Positions 37,419 to 45,976 of a DNA stretch of 64,000 bases are shown piece after piece. Origin of the DNA: Dorea formicigenerans (GTDB lineage: Bacteria > Bacillota > Clostridia > Lachnospirales > Lachnospiraceae). Every line of letters begins with the position of its first letter. Position 1 is the stretch's first letter. The translations under genes were made by a program, and so were the position numbers. The DNA lies in assembly GCF_025150245.1 (NCBI RefSeq), contig NZ_CP102279.1:1547423-1611422 (forward strand). The letters run 5' to 3'. Under the pieces are notes generated by a model, which had not been told where the DNA came from, did no database searches, and saw only the letters and a list, made by a program, of their open reading frames with translations.

Positions 37419-38144
37419 TTAAAATGCTCCAAGACGTTTTCTGGCATTCTCTACACGCTCAGCAGTCGGAGGATCAATTCCTTCTAATGGATACTCCATA
37501 CCAAGTTCTTTCCATTTGTATGCACCAAGTGTATGATATGGTAGAACTTCTACGCGTTCTACATTATGAAGAGTCAGAATGAATTCATGCAGTCTGTCCA
37601 GATATTCATCTTTGTCGCTGCGCTTAGGAACAAGAACATGTCTGATCCAGACAGGCTTCTTCATATCAGACAGATAAGTTGCCAGATCTAAGATGTTTTT
37701 ATTCGTATGCCCTGTCAGACGTATATGCTCCTTTTCATCAATGTGTTTGATGTCAAGCAAAATGAGATCGGTATATTGCATTAATTCATTAAATTTGCTA
37801 AAGAAAGGTTCTTCTCTTGTGAAAGGATTACCACTTGTATCTAGTGTTGTATGAATTCCATTTTCCTTTGCTTTTTTAAAAAGTTCAGTCAGAAAATCAA
37901 TTTGAAGAAGCGGTTCACCACCACTGACAGTAATGCCACCTTCATTCCCCCAGTAAGAACGATATCTGAGGGCTTTTTTGATCAGGTCATCCGTAGAAGT
38001 CAGTGTACCTGTTTTCATATTCCATGTATCCGGGTTATGACAGAACTGACAACGCATGGGACATCCTGCAGTAAAAATGACAAAGCGAACTCCTGGTCCA
38101 TCTACAGAACCAAAACTTTCTGTGGAATGAATGTATCCTTCCAT
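37419..38144 (-). CDS. pflA: Pyruvate formate-lyase activating enzyme
   Basis: 241-residue radical-SAM enzyme that abstracts a hydrogen from the glycine of PflB to make the glycyl radical. The cluster motif is C28-x3-C32-x2-C35 in AGCPMRCQFCHNPDTW, and GGEPLLQIDF is the SAM-binding GGE motif. Length is normal, with no extra ferredoxin domain. It follows pflB after 132 bases that hold an intercistronic hairpin, which probably lowers its expression relative to PflB. Confidence 0.97.
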   Translation of the reverse strand: MEGYIHSTESFGSVDGPGVRFVIFTAGCPMRCQFCHNPDTWNMKTGTLTSTDDLIKKALRYRSYWGNEGGITVSGGEPLLQIDFLTELFKKAKENGIHTTLDTSGNPFTREEPFFSKFNELMQYTDLILLDIKHIDEKEHIRLTGHTNKNILDLATYLSDMKKPVWIRHVLVPKRSDKDEYLDRLHEFILTLHNVERVEVLPYHTLGAYKWKELGMEYPLEGIDPPTAERVENARKRLGAF

Positions 38145-38223
38145 AATAACAATCTCCTATCTATATATTTTTAAAATGTATTTTCAATAATGGTTTATTA
38201 TTTTGAAAATTTACATAATTAAT

Positions 38224-38266
38224 TATAAGACCCCGCGAAGAGCATTGTCAAACACGAGGTCTTATA
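38224..38266 (-). terminator. Hairpin between pflB and pflA
   Basis: TATAAGACC pairs with GGTCTTATA, extended by a few more pairs, just after the pflB stop on the minus strand. The tail is AT-rich but not a clean T run, so it may be an attenuator or an mRNA-stability element rather than a full stop. Confidence 0.6.
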
Positions 38267-38276
38267 TGTGTGAAAA

Positions 38277-40529
38277 TTACATTTCTTTATGGCATGTTCT
38301 GGAAATTACATCTAACTGCTGCTCGCGAGTCAGGTCGATGAATTTTACAGCGTATCCAGATACACGGATTGTAAAGTTTGCGTACTCTGGTTTCTCTGGA
38401 TGCTCCATAGCATCGATCAGTTTCTCTGTACCAAATACATTGACATTCAGATGATGAGCTCCCTGATCAAAGTATCCATCTAATACGTGTGCAAGGTTCA
38501 CACTTCTCTCTTCATCATTGTGTCCAAGTGCTCCTGGGCTGATTGTCTGTGTATTAGAAATTCCATCTAATGCAAGTTCATATGGAAGCTTAGCAACAGA
38601 GTTCAAGGAAGCAAGAAGTCCTGCTTTTTCTGCACCGTATGATGGGTTAGCTCCTGGAGATAATGGCTCTCCTGCTTTTCTTCCATCTGGAAGAGATCCT
38701 GTAGCCTTACCATATACAACGTTTGATGTAATTGTAAGGATAGATGTTGTCGGTGTAGAATCTCTGTAAGTATGGCATTTGCTCAGTTTGTGCATGAATT
38801 TCTTCAGAAGCCAAACTGCAATGTCATCTGCACGGTCATCATCATTACCATATCTTGGGAAATCTCCCTCGATTTCAAAGTCAACAGCAATTCCGTCCTC
38901 GTCACGGATTGGTTTAACCTTTGCGTATTTGATAGCGCTTAAGGAATCTACTACATGTGAGAATCCTGCGATACCTGTAGCAAATGAACGTTTTACATCT
39001 GTGTCGATGAGAGACATCTGTGCTGCCTCATAATAATATTTATCATGCATGTAGTGGATCATGTTCAGTGTGTCAACGTACAGTTTAGACAGCCACTCCA
39101 TCATCTCGTCATATTTAGCAAGTACTTCATCGATATCAAGGTACTCAGATGTAATTGGCTGGTAGTTTGGTCCAACCTGTGCTTTTGTCTTCTCATCAAC
39201 ACCACCGTTGATTGCATACATTAAGCATTTTGCAAGGTTTGCACGAGCTCCGAAGAACTGCATCTCTTTACCAGTCTCTGTGGCAGATACGCAGCAGCAG
39301 ATGCTGTAGTCATCACCCCATACCGGACGCATAACATCGTCATTTTCATACTGGATAGAACTTGTCTCAACAGAAATGCGAGCAGCAAATTTCTTGAAGT
39401 TCTCTGGCAGTCTTGAAGAATAAAGGACTGTTAAGTTCGGCTCTGGAGAAGGTCCCATGTTCTTTAATGTGTGAAGGAAACGATAATCGTTCTTTGTTAC
39501 CATAGAACGTCCATCTTGTCCAAGTCCGGCTACTTCCAGAGTTGCCCATGTAGGATCTCCTGAGAACAGTTCATTGTAAGAAGGAATTCTTGCGAATTTA
39601 ACCATACGGAACTTCATTACAAGGTGATCAATTAATTCCTGAGCTTCTTTCTCTGTAAGCTTACCGTTTTTAATATCACGATCAATATATATATCAAGGA
39701 AAGTAGACACACGTCCAACACTCATAGCAGCACCGTTCTGAGTCTTGATTGCTGCAAGATAACCAAAGTATAACCACTGTACAGCCTCTTTTGCATCTTT
39801 TGCAGGCTGTGAAATGTCATAACCATAAGCAGCAGCCATTTCTTTCATATCACGAAGTGCTCTCATCTGATCAGCAAGCTCTTCACGAAGACGGAAGTCT
39901 GTACCTTTCATGCCGTGTCTTGCGTAACGCTCAAAATCATACTGTTTTTTCTCAAGAAGAAAATCAATTCCGTACAGAGCTACACGACGATAATCACCAA
40001 CGATACGTCCACGTCCGTAAGTATCCGGAAGTCCTGTAATGATTTTGTTATGACGAGCTTTTTTCATCTCTGGTGTGTAGATATCGAAAACTCCCTGGTT
40101 GTGTGTTTTATGATATTTAGTAAAGATTTCATGAAGTTTTGGGCTTGGCTCATATCCATAAGTTGTACAAGCCTGCTCTGCCATCTTAATTCCACCGTAA
40201 GGCATGAATGCTCTCTTCAGAGGCTTGTCTGTCTGAAGACCTACAACCTGCTCAAGGTCTTTCATACTCTCATCGATATACCCTGGGCCATATGCTGTCA
40301 GTCCGGATACAACTTCTGTTTCCATATCTAGAACGCCGCCTTTTGCACGTTCTTCTTTCTGAAGTTCCTGAAGTCTTCCCCACAATTTGTTGGTTGCCTC
40401 AGTTGGTCCCTCCAGGAAAGATTCATCTCCATCATATGGAGTGTAGTTATCCTGGATAAAACTTCTAACATCTACAGAATGTGTCCAGTTTCTTCCTTTA
40501 AATCCTGCCCACTGTTCGTACTGTGCCAT
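38277..40529 (-). CDS. pflB: Formate C-acetyltransferase (pyruvate formate-lyase)
   Basis: 750-residue glycyl-radical enzyme that splits pyruvate with CoA into acetyl-CoA and formate. The catalytic cysteine pair lies in [15 protein letters not shown] (near residue 410), and the radical Gly725 in RVSGYAVKF sits 25 residues from the end, both as expected. The reading frame stays open upstream for 64 codons, but [15 protein letters not shown] is the family N-terminus and has GGAG upstream. It has a long upstream region with at least one good promoter and a Rex-like site. Confidence 0.98.
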   Translation of the reverse strand: MAQYEQWAGFKGRNWTHSVDVRSFIQDNYTPYDGDESFLEGPTEATNKLWGRLQELQKEERAKGGVLDMETEVVSGLTAYGPGYIDESMKDLEQVVGLQTDKPLKRAFMPYGGIKMAEQACTTYGYEPSPKLHEIFTKYHKTHNQGVFDIYTPEMKKARHNKIITGLPDTYGRGRIVGDYRRVALYGIDFLLEKKQYDFERYARHGMKGTDFRLREELADQMRALRDMKEMAAAYGYDISQPAKDAKEAVQWLYFGYLAAIKTQNGAAMSVGRVSTFLDIYIDRDIKNGKLTEKEAQELIDHLVMKFRMVKFARIPSYNELFSGDPTWATLEVAGLGQDGRSMVTKNDYRFLHTLKNMGPSPEPNLTVLYSSRLPENFKKFAARISVETSSIQYENDDVMRPVWGDDYSICCCVSATETGKEMQFFGARANLAKCLMYAINGGVDEKTKAQVGPNYQPITSEYLDIDEVLAKYDEMMEWLSKLYVDTLNMIHYMHDKYYYEAAQMSLIDTDVKRSFATGIAGFSHVVDSLSAIKYAKVKPIRDEDGIAVDFEIEGDFPRYGNDDDRADDIAVWLLKKFMHKLSKCHTYRDSTPTTSILTITSNVVYGKATGSLPDGRKAGEPLSPGANPSYGAEKAGLLASLNSVAKLPYELALDGISNTQTISPGALGHNDEERSVNLAHVLDGYFDQGAHHLNVNVFGTEKLIDAMEHPEKPEYANFTIRVSGYAVKFIDLTREQQLDVISRTCHKEM

Positions 40530-40576
40530 ATCTTTACGTCTCCTTTTCCTAAATATGTATTTCTTTTTACGGGCAC

Positions 40577-40605
40577 AGTATAGCATCGGTTTTTTTCGAT
40601 TGCAA
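40577..40605 (-). promoter_or_regulatory. pflB promoter P1
   Basis: TTGCAA, 17 bases, TATACT on the minus strand, with TGC making an extended -10. It would give a leader of about 40 bases to the pflB ATG. It is the best promoter in the region. Confidence 0.75.
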
Positions 40606-40728
40606 GTATTTAAATGAGTACAATTAATCAAAAAGCGCTTGTACTTGATTTTGTGCAATTTCACCGAGAAATTGCATTTTAGAGAGTACAATTCATGTGT
40701 TTTGTATGTAATTTTATACAAAAAATAT

Positions 40729-40746
40729 TTGTTAAACTATTGACAA
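40729..40746 (-). promoter_or_regulatory. Rex-like operator upstream of pflB
   Basis: TTGTTAA-ACTA-TTGACAA (plus-strand reading) differs at one position from the clostridial Rex consensus TTGTTAA-N4-TTAACAA. It overlaps the -35 position of a weak possible second promoter (TAGTTT, 17 bases, TAAAAT at 40711-40716). Rex is the NADH/NAD+-sensing repressor that commonly controls fermentation genes; the rex gene is not in this window. Confidence 0.6.
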
Positions 40747-40857
40747 ATTCAAATAAAAGTAATACGGCTATCCTCAAAATATATGATATCATAATTTAGA
40801 TTTTCCCCTGATATCTGCATATGTAAATGATAAAAATGCTGTTCAGATATAAGAAAA

Positions 40858-40895
40858 AGAAGCATGAAACACCTTAAATGGATTCTCATACTTCT
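40858..40895 (-). terminator. Terminator after feoA
   Basis: AGAAGTATGA pairs with TCATGCTTCT (one G-U), flanked by a T run on the minus strand and one on the plus strand. It separates feoA from the pflB control region. Confidence 0.8.
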
Positions 40896-40950
40896 TTTTT
40901 CTTACGACAAATACCTTTTTAATAGTATCATAAATTCAACTGATACAACT

Positions 40951-41163
40951 TTAAACTTGTATTCTTGCCGCCGCATCATCGCTAATTGCGATTCTTTTGT
41001 GTTTGTTCCCGATAATCAGACCACCATTGAACTTTTCAAAGACCCGGATTTCACTGCCCTCCTCAATCTGACAGTTACGGATGATATCCAGAACCTCCGG
41101 AAGGCCGAACATCCATTTGATGGTATATACTTTACCGGGTGCTGCTGTTGACAAAGCCTGCAT
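40951..41163 (-). CDS. FeoA-domain protein (ferrous iron transport accessory)
   Basis: 70-residue SH3-like FeoA protein: LSTAAPGKVYTIKWMFGLPEV, IEEGSEIRVFEKFNGGLIIG and ISDDAAARIQV at the end show the family pattern. FeoA helps the FeoB iron channel or, as a stand-alone protein, may modulate it. No feoB lies next to it, unlike most feo loci. It has its own promoter and terminator, so it is a single-gene unit. Confidence 0.85.
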   Translation of the reverse strand: MQALSTAAPGKVYTIKWMFGLPEVLDIIRNCQIEEGSEIRVFEKFNGGLIIGNKHKRIAISDDAAARIQV

Positions 41164-41189
41164 ACTCGCACCTTCTTTGCTTTTTTCTT

Positions 41190-41219
41190 ATTGTAGAGCG
41201 AGAAATAAATGTTAGTCAA
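41190..41219 (-). promoter_or_regulatory. feoA promoter
   Basis: TTGACT, 18 bases, TACAAT on the minus strand, ending about 27 bases before the feoA ATG. The -35 lies in GTTGACTAAC, which has some resemblance to metal-regulator half-sites (CTAAC), but the match is too weak to call an operator. Confidence 0.6.
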
Positions 41220-41239
41220 CAGCAACAGTATGCATGGAC

Positions 41240-42091
41240 TTATATTACATGAAGTCCTTTTAAGGAAATATCAAGAATCGGTGCAGAATGGGTCAGTGCT
41301 CCACTGGAAATATAATCCACACCAAGTCCGGTCAGTTTTTCAATATTTTCCTTTGTAACATTTCCGGAACATTCTGTCTCGGCATGTCCATCAATGATTA
41401 ATAAAGCTTCTTTCATCTCGTCATAAGACATGTTGTCTAACATAATGATGTCTGCACCTGCTTCTACCGCTTCCTTTACCATGTCAAGATTTTCTACTTC
41501 CACCTCGATTTTCCGAACAAACGGTGCATAATCCTTTGCCATCTGTATTGCTTTTGTGACGCTTCCGGCTGCACCAATATGATTATCCTTCAAAAGGACG
41601 CCATCAGATAGATTATAGCGGTGATTATATCCGCCTCCGACGCGAACTGCATATTTTTCGAAAATACGCATATTCGGAGTTGTTTTTCTTGTATCCAAAA
41701 GTTTCGTTTTAGTTCCAGCAAGCAATTTTGCAACAGAATTCGTGTATGTGGCAATTCCACTCATGCGTTGCAGATAATTCAGTGCCACTCTTTCTCCAGA
41801 TAACAGTACACGGATATCGCCTGTAACAACACCCAGAAGTTCCCCGCTTTTTACTGCGTCGCCATCTTTTTTATAAAATTCAATCTTTGTATTAGCATCC
41901 AGCAATTCGAATACTCGTTTAAATACTTCCAGTCCTGCAATAATACCGTCTTGCTTGCAGATAAGATTTACTTCTCCTTGAACAGCTTCTTTCATGACTG
42001 AATTTGTGGTTACATCTTCGCTGGATATATCTTCTCTTAAGGCTTCTTCGATGAGATGGTCAGCCTGTAGTTTCATTGTAATTGTATTCAT
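41240..42091 (-). CDS. nadC: Nicotinate-nucleotide pyrophosphorylase (carboxylating)
   Basis: 283-residue quinolinate phosphoribosyltransferase, the third step of de novo NAD synthesis: quinolinate plus PRPP gives nicotinate mononucleotide. Family motifs are visible: LNYLQRMSGIATYT, LLDTRKTTPNMRIFEKYAV, GGGYNHRYNLSDGVLLKDNHI, and EVEVENLD. It is the last gene of the nadABC operon. The ATG at 42091 has GGAG well upstream; an internal ATG at residue 6 is a possible alternative. Confidence 0.97.
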   Translation of the reverse strand: MNTITMKLQADHLIEEALREDISSEDVTTNSVMKEAVQGEVNLICKQDGIIAGLEVFKRVFELLDANTKIEFYKKDGDAVKSGELLGVVTGDIRVLLSGERVALNYLQRMSGIATYTNSVAKLLAGTKTKLLDTRKTTPNMRIFEKYAVRVGGGYNHRYNLSDGVLLKDNHIGAAGSVTKAIQMAKDYAPFVRKIEVEVENLDMVKEAVEAGADIIMLDNMSYDEMKEALLIIDGHAETECSGNVTKENIEKLTGLGVDYISSGALTHSAPILDISLKGLHVI

Positions 42092-42134
42092 GACTCTTTG
42101 AAAATCTCCTTTTTTATAGCATTTTATTACTGTT

Positions 42135-43364
42135 TTATGCGGTTGCCTTATTCATCTGTTTTTCAGACATGATTTTCCTGGCAGCTCTTTTAGCAAATAC
42201 AAGACTCTCCAAAAGAGAATTGCTTGCAAGTCGGTTCTTTCCATGAACACCGTTGCAACTTGTCTCTCCTACTGCATATAAATTTGGCATAGATGTATGA
42301 CTATCGGAGTCAACCCAGATTCCCCCCATAAAGTAATGCTGAGCCGGCACGACTGGAATCCACTCTTTTGTCGCATCATAACCTTCTTCCAGGCAATGCT
42401 GGTAGATATTCGGAAAATGACTTAGGATTATTTCCTTTGGAATCTTTTCTAATGACAGCCACACATGATCTGTCCCATCCTTCTTCATCTGTTCCTGAAT
42501 GGCTTTTGTGACAACATCTCTTGGGAGCAGTTCATCTATAAATCGATTTCCGTTTTTATCATACAGAAGAGCGCCTTCACCACGCACAGATTCGGAAATC
42601 AAAAATCTGCGTCCCGGCTTTTTAGAATAAAGTGTTGTTGGATGGATCTGTACATAATCTAAATGTTCCAGTCTGATGCCATGCTTTTTTGCAATATCAA
42701 TGGCATCTCCAGTTAAATGCGGAAAGTTTGTAGAATGCTTATAACGACCTCCGATACCGCCGCTTGCAAAAATAGTCTGATCAGCGTGGATATAAATCTT
42801 TTTATGATCAGATGTTTCAGCCTCAATCCCGGCACATGCCCCTTTGGAAATAAGGATGTCAGTCATCGTCGTATATTCCATAATCTGGATATTTTTACGT
42901 GTCTTTATCTGTGCAAGAAGCTTACTTGTGATTTCTTTACCAGTAATATCTTCATGAAACAGAATTCGAGGCCTGGAATGGGCGCCTTCTCTTGTGTACA
43001 GAAGTTTACCATCTTCCTTTGCAAAATCCACACCATACCCGATCAGATCATGAATTACATCCTGTGAACCGCGGATCATAATATCTACAGACTCTTTCCT
43101 GTTTTCATAATGACCAGCCCGCATTGTGTCTTCGAAATAACTGTCATAATCATCGTCATCATGTAACACACAGATTCCTCCTTGTGCGAGAAATGAATCG
43201 CTGCTTTCAAGATCTGATTTTGTAATCATAATAATGGATAAATCTTCGGACAGATTCAGGGCTGAAAAGCAGCCGCCTACGCCTGTGCCGACAATGACCA
43301 CATCGGCTTGCAAATTATTTTCCTTACTATTACTTACATTTTTCATATTATCTGTTTGATTCAT
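42135..43364 (-). CDS. nadB: L-aspartate oxidase (C-terminally short)
   Basis: 409-residue flavoenzyme that oxidises L-aspartate to iminoaspartate, the first step of de novo NAD synthesis. The FAD motif is VIVGTGVGGCFSALNLS; SFLAQGGICVLHDDDD, HSRPRILFHEDITGKE and YAVGETSCNGVHGKNRLASNS are typical of the fumarate-reductase-like fold. It lacks the C-terminal helical domain of the 540-residue E. coli protein, which is usual in Clostridia, where fumarate or another acceptor replaces oxygen. The ATG at 43364 has TAGG nine bases upstream; the TTG at 43385 overlaps nadA and fits poorly. Confidence 0.95.
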   Translation of the reverse strand: MNQTDNMKNVSNSKENNLQADVVIVGTGVGGCFSALNLSEDLSIIMITKSDLESSDSFLAQGGICVLHDDDDYDSYFEDTMRAGHYENRKESVDIMIRGSQDVIHDLIGYGVDFAKEDGKLLYTREGAHSRPRILFHEDITGKEITSKLLAQIKTRKNIQIMEYTTMTDILISKGACAGIEAETSDHKKIYIHADQTIFASGGIGGRYKHSTNFPHLTGDAIDIAKKHGIRLEHLDYVQIHPTTLYSKKPGRRFLISESVRGEGALLYDKNGNRFIDELLPRDVVTKAIQEQMKKDGTDHVWLSLEKIPKEIILSHFPNIYQHCLEEGYDATKEWIPVVPAQHYFMGGIWVDSDSHTSMPNLYAVGETSCNGVHGKNRLASNSLLESLVFAKRAARKIMSEKQMNKATA

Positions 43365-43374
43365 ATTCAAATGC

Positions 43375-44280
43375 CTACTTTCCAAGCTCTAACATACGTT
43401 CCAGAGGTTTTTTTGAATTTTCACGAAGGCTGTCACTGACATGAACTTCGTTCTTGCCGGTCTTTAATACATGAAGCACTTTTTCCAAAGTATTCTTTTT
43501 CATGTTCGGACATACCGGAACAGTCTTCGGATAGTAAAAATGTTTATTCGGATTATTCTGAACGAGTTTATAGTGTACACCCTCTTCTGTACAGATGATA
43601 AATTCATTACATGGACTTTCCGTTGCATATTTAATAATTCCTGAAGTACTTCCTATATAATCGGATAATTTTAATACTTCTGTATTACATTCCGGGTGAG
43701 ATAACACCAGTGCATCCGGGTGTTCTTCTTTTGCTTCGCGGACTTCATCAGCTTCCATACGCTCATGTGTCGGACAGAATCCTTCATTATAGATAAAATG
43801 TTTCTCTGGAACTTGATCTGCTACAAAATGAGCCAGATTCCGGTCCGGAATAAAGTAGATATTCTTATTCGGTAACGCTTTTACTATCTTGACAGCATTT
43901 GCTGACGTTACACATACATCGGAATATTCTTTTAAAGCTGCTGTAGAATTAATATAGCAGACCACTGCTACATCTTTATACTCTTCGCGGATTTTTTTAA
44001 TGGATTCTACATCTGCCATATGTGCCATCGGGCAGTCAGCAGCCGGATCCGGCATCAGAACAGTTTTGTCCGGATTTAAGATCTTTGCGCTCTCGCCCAT
44101 AAAAGAAACGCCGCAAAATACAATCGTACTCTCAGAAAGCTCTGTTGCGACACGGCTTAGATAGAAAGAATCTCCTATGTAATCTGCAATATCCTGAACT
44201 TCAGGTCTGACATAATAATGAGCCAGGATCACTGCATTTTTTTCTTGTTTTAGTTTTTGTATTTCTTCTACAATTGTCAT
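43375..44280 (-). CDS. nadA: Quinolinate synthase
   Basis: 301-residue [4Fe-4S] enzyme that condenses iminoaspartate with dihydroxyacetone phosphate to quinolinate. It has the triple-repeat fold, and the cluster cysteines can be placed in VCVTSANAVK, LSHPECNTEVL and VPVCPNMKKNTL. AHYYVRPEVQDIADYIGDS is the family N-terminus. The ORF opens further upstream, but GGGAGGAAAAA fits the ATG at 44280. It heads nadABC, with a promoter that holds a palindrome. Confidence 0.97.
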   Translation of the reverse strand: MTIVEEIQKLKQEKNAVILAHYYVRPEVQDIADYIGDSFYLSRVATELSESTIVFCGVSFMGESAKILNPDKTVLMPDPAADCPMAHMADVESIKKIREEYKDVAVVCYINSTAALKEYSDVCVTSANAVKIVKALPNKNIYFIPDRNLAHFVADQVPEKHFIYNEGFCPTHERMEADEVREAKEEHPDALVLSHPECNTEVLKLSDYIGSTSGIIKYATESPCNEFIICTEEGVHYKLVQNNPNKHFYYPKTVPVCPNMKKNTLEKVLHVLKTGKNEVHVSDSLRENSKKPLERMLELGK

Positions 44281-44321
44281 ATGTTTTTCCTCCCATATGA
44301 TCTGAAATTTCATTGCAGACA

Positions 44322-44350
44322 ATTATAGCACATGTTTTTACATGTGACAA
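44322..44350 (-). promoter_or_regulatory. nadABC promoter with palindromic operator in the spacer
   Basis: TTGTCA, 17 bases, TATAAT on the minus strand, with TGC before the -10. The perfect inverted repeat CACATGT-N4-ACATGTG (44329-44346) fills the space between the two boxes. A protein bound there would block polymerase. A niacin-sensing repressor such as NiaR is the natural candidate for a nadABC operon, but the regulator is not encoded here. Confidence 0.75.
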
Positions 44351-44365
44351 GACAGTAAGTAATTA

Positions 44366-44393
44366 TTGACAAACAAGAAATAAAGACTATACT
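44366..44393 (+). promoter_or_regulatory. Promoter of the ThrE-type exporter gene
   Basis: TTGACA, 16 bases, TATACT on the plus strand. A start near 44400 would give a leader of about 85-120 bases. It lies back to back with the nadABC promoter, about 15 bases away. Confidence 0.7.
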
Positions 44394-44519
44394 AAAGCTG
44401 AACATAATATGCTATATATGTATAATTAAAATATCAAACATACATAATTTATATGGCTGCAAAAATATTTATACTAAGCTGACGATATGGTCAGTTCAGT
44501 GAAGAAAGAAGTGATTTAT

Positions 44520-45842
44520 ATGCAAGTGATCCACAAAAATCACATGGAAATTTTATGGCATGATTATGCAGAAGCAATTGATGATATCCCGATTACAAGT
44601 GCCGGAATTATTGAAAAATCTTCTGTGATTGGACGGACAGGTCTTATGCTTCTGTCATGTGGAACCGGAGCCTGGCGTGTCAGACAATCTATGAATACAC
44701 TCGCAGAACAGTTGGGGTTGACTTGTACTGCAGACATCGGATTAATGTCTATTGAATACACCTGTTTCGATGGAGAGGAATGTTACTCTCAGTCCTTATG
44801 TCTTACAAATACAGGAGTAAACACATCAAAACTGAATCGTCTGGAACAGTTTATTAATAAATTTTCATCCGAAGGTGTATACATGACTGGTGAGGAATTA
44901 CATTCTCATCTGGATCAGATTGAAAAAATACATGGTCTCTACTCTCCGACCGCACTTGGTTTTGCAGCCGCACTTGCCTGTGGCGCATTTACCTTTTTAC
45001 TTGGAGGCGGACCGGTAGAAATGTTTTGTGCATTTGCAGGTGCCGGTATCGGGAATTTTGTCCGATGCAAACTGGGGAAGCATCATTTTACACTATTTTT
45101 ATGTATCTTCGCTTCTGTAACATCAGCCTGTCTGGTCTATGCGGGATTATTTGAAGTGATGAAACTGATACTCGGGGTGTCAGAACAACATGAAGCAGGA
45201 TATATTTGTTCTATGTTATTTATCATTCCAGGATTCCCATTCATTACCAGCGGTATTGACCTTGCAAAATTGGATATGAGATCAGGTCTGGAACGATTAA
45301 CTTATGCAATCATTATTATCACTGTTGCAACAATGACTGCCTGGATTATGGCACTTGTCTTAAAATTGCAGCCGGTGGATTTTCTAACATTAAATTTGCA
45401 AGTCCCGGTACAAATTCTCTTCCGACTGGCAGCAAGCTTTTGTGGAGTTTTCGGATTCTCTGTTATGTTTAACAGTCCAAGAAAACTGGCAGCTACAGCC
45501 GGATGTATCGGAGCAGTTGCCAATACTCTTCGTCTGGAAATGGTGGACCTTGCAAATATGCCCCCAGCTGCTGCTGCATTTATCGGCGCGCTTGTCGCAG
45601 GAATTCTTGCTTCTATGATTAAAAATGTTGCGGGATTTCCAAGAATATCCGTAACGGTACCTTCTATAGTAATTATGGTACCTGGCCTTTATTTGTACCG
45701 TGCTATTTATAATCTGGGAATCATGTCCCTGCATACATCAGCAGAGTGGTTCGCTGCCGCATTTATGATCATACTTGCATTGCCGCTTGGATTGATTTTT
45801 GCAAGGATTTTGACAGATAAAACATTTCGTTATTGCACGTAA
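44520..45842 (+). CDS. Threonine/serine exporter, ThrE type, single-chain form
   Basis: 440-residue membrane protein combining the two halves of the ThrE family. The N-terminal soluble region (about 1-120) is followed by five helices (ThrE-1 half), then by five more (ThrE-2 half, from about residue 270). SGIDLAKLDMRSGLERL and NVAGFPRISVTVPSIVIMVPG are conserved. Members export small hydroxy amino acids by proton antiport. In many Firmicutes the halves are separate genes; here they are joined. An in-frame ATG at 44487 is possible, but neither start has a strong ribosome site; AGAAAG sits better for 44520. Confidence 0.88.
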   Translation: MQVIHKNHMEILWHDYAEAIDDIPITSAGIIEKSSVIGRTGLMLLSCGTGAWRVRQSMNTLAEQLGLTCTADIGLMSIEYTCFDGEECYSQSLCLTNTGVNTSKLNRLEQFINKFSSEGVYMTGEELHSHLDQIEKIHGLYSPTALGFAAALACGAFTFLLGGGPVEMFCAFAGAGIGNFVRCKLGKHHFTLFLCIFASVTSACLVYAGLFEVMKLILGVSEQHEAGYICSMLFIIPGFPFITSGIDLAKLDMRSGLERLTYAIIIITVATMTAWIMALVLKLQPVDFLTLNLQVPVQILFRLAASFCGVFGFSVMFNSPRKLAATAGCIGAVANTLRLEMVDLANMPPAAAAFIGALVAGILASMIKNVAGFPRISVTVPSIVIMVPGLYLYRAIYNLGIMSLHTSAEWFAAAFMIILALPLGLIFARILTDKTFRYCT

Positions 45843-45854
45843 ATTCAAAGATTC

Positions 45855-45901
45855 GACTCTCAATTATATAAGTTCACTTGTCACTTATATAATTGGGAGT
45901 C
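45855..45901 (+). terminator. Long hairpin after the exporter gene
   Basis: GACTCTCAATTATATAAGT pairs with ACTTATATAATTGGGAGTC (one G-U-type mismatch) across a 9-base loop, 12 bases after the stop. There is no T run, so it may act with the second hairpin just beyond. Confidence 0.7.
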
Positions 45902-45916
45902 TTCTCAACTGAACTA

Positions 45917-45956
45917 AAAGAGGAACCGTTCATTTTCAAGTGAATAGTTCCTCTTT
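45917..45956. terminator. Bidirectional terminator between convergent genes
   Basis: AAAGAGGAAC plus GTTCA pair with TGAAT plus GTTCCTCTTT, with T-rich ends on both strands. It separates the plus-strand exporter gene from the minus-strand gene ending at 45977. Confidence 0.8.
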
Positions 45957-45976
45957 CTTATAGATTATATAACAAA

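Larger units (their letters stand above)
40530..40857. other. Long upstream region of pflB: promoter elements and repeats, no gene
   Basis: No coding sequence is supported here. It holds the P1 promoter, a GTACAA...TTGTAC inverted repeat (40618-40644), a direct repeat GAGTACAATT (40616-40625 and 40684-40693), and a perfect 9-bp hairpin TGCAATTTC-ACCGA-GAAATTGCA (40654-40676). A Rex-like site follows at 40729-40746, and a 12-bp palindrome TATGATATCATA at 40782-40793. Confidence 0.75.

Noticed and set aside
45855-45956. Inverted repeats as insertion-sequence or integron remnants
   Set aside because: They lie between convergent genes, fit terminators, and no transposase or integrase is near.
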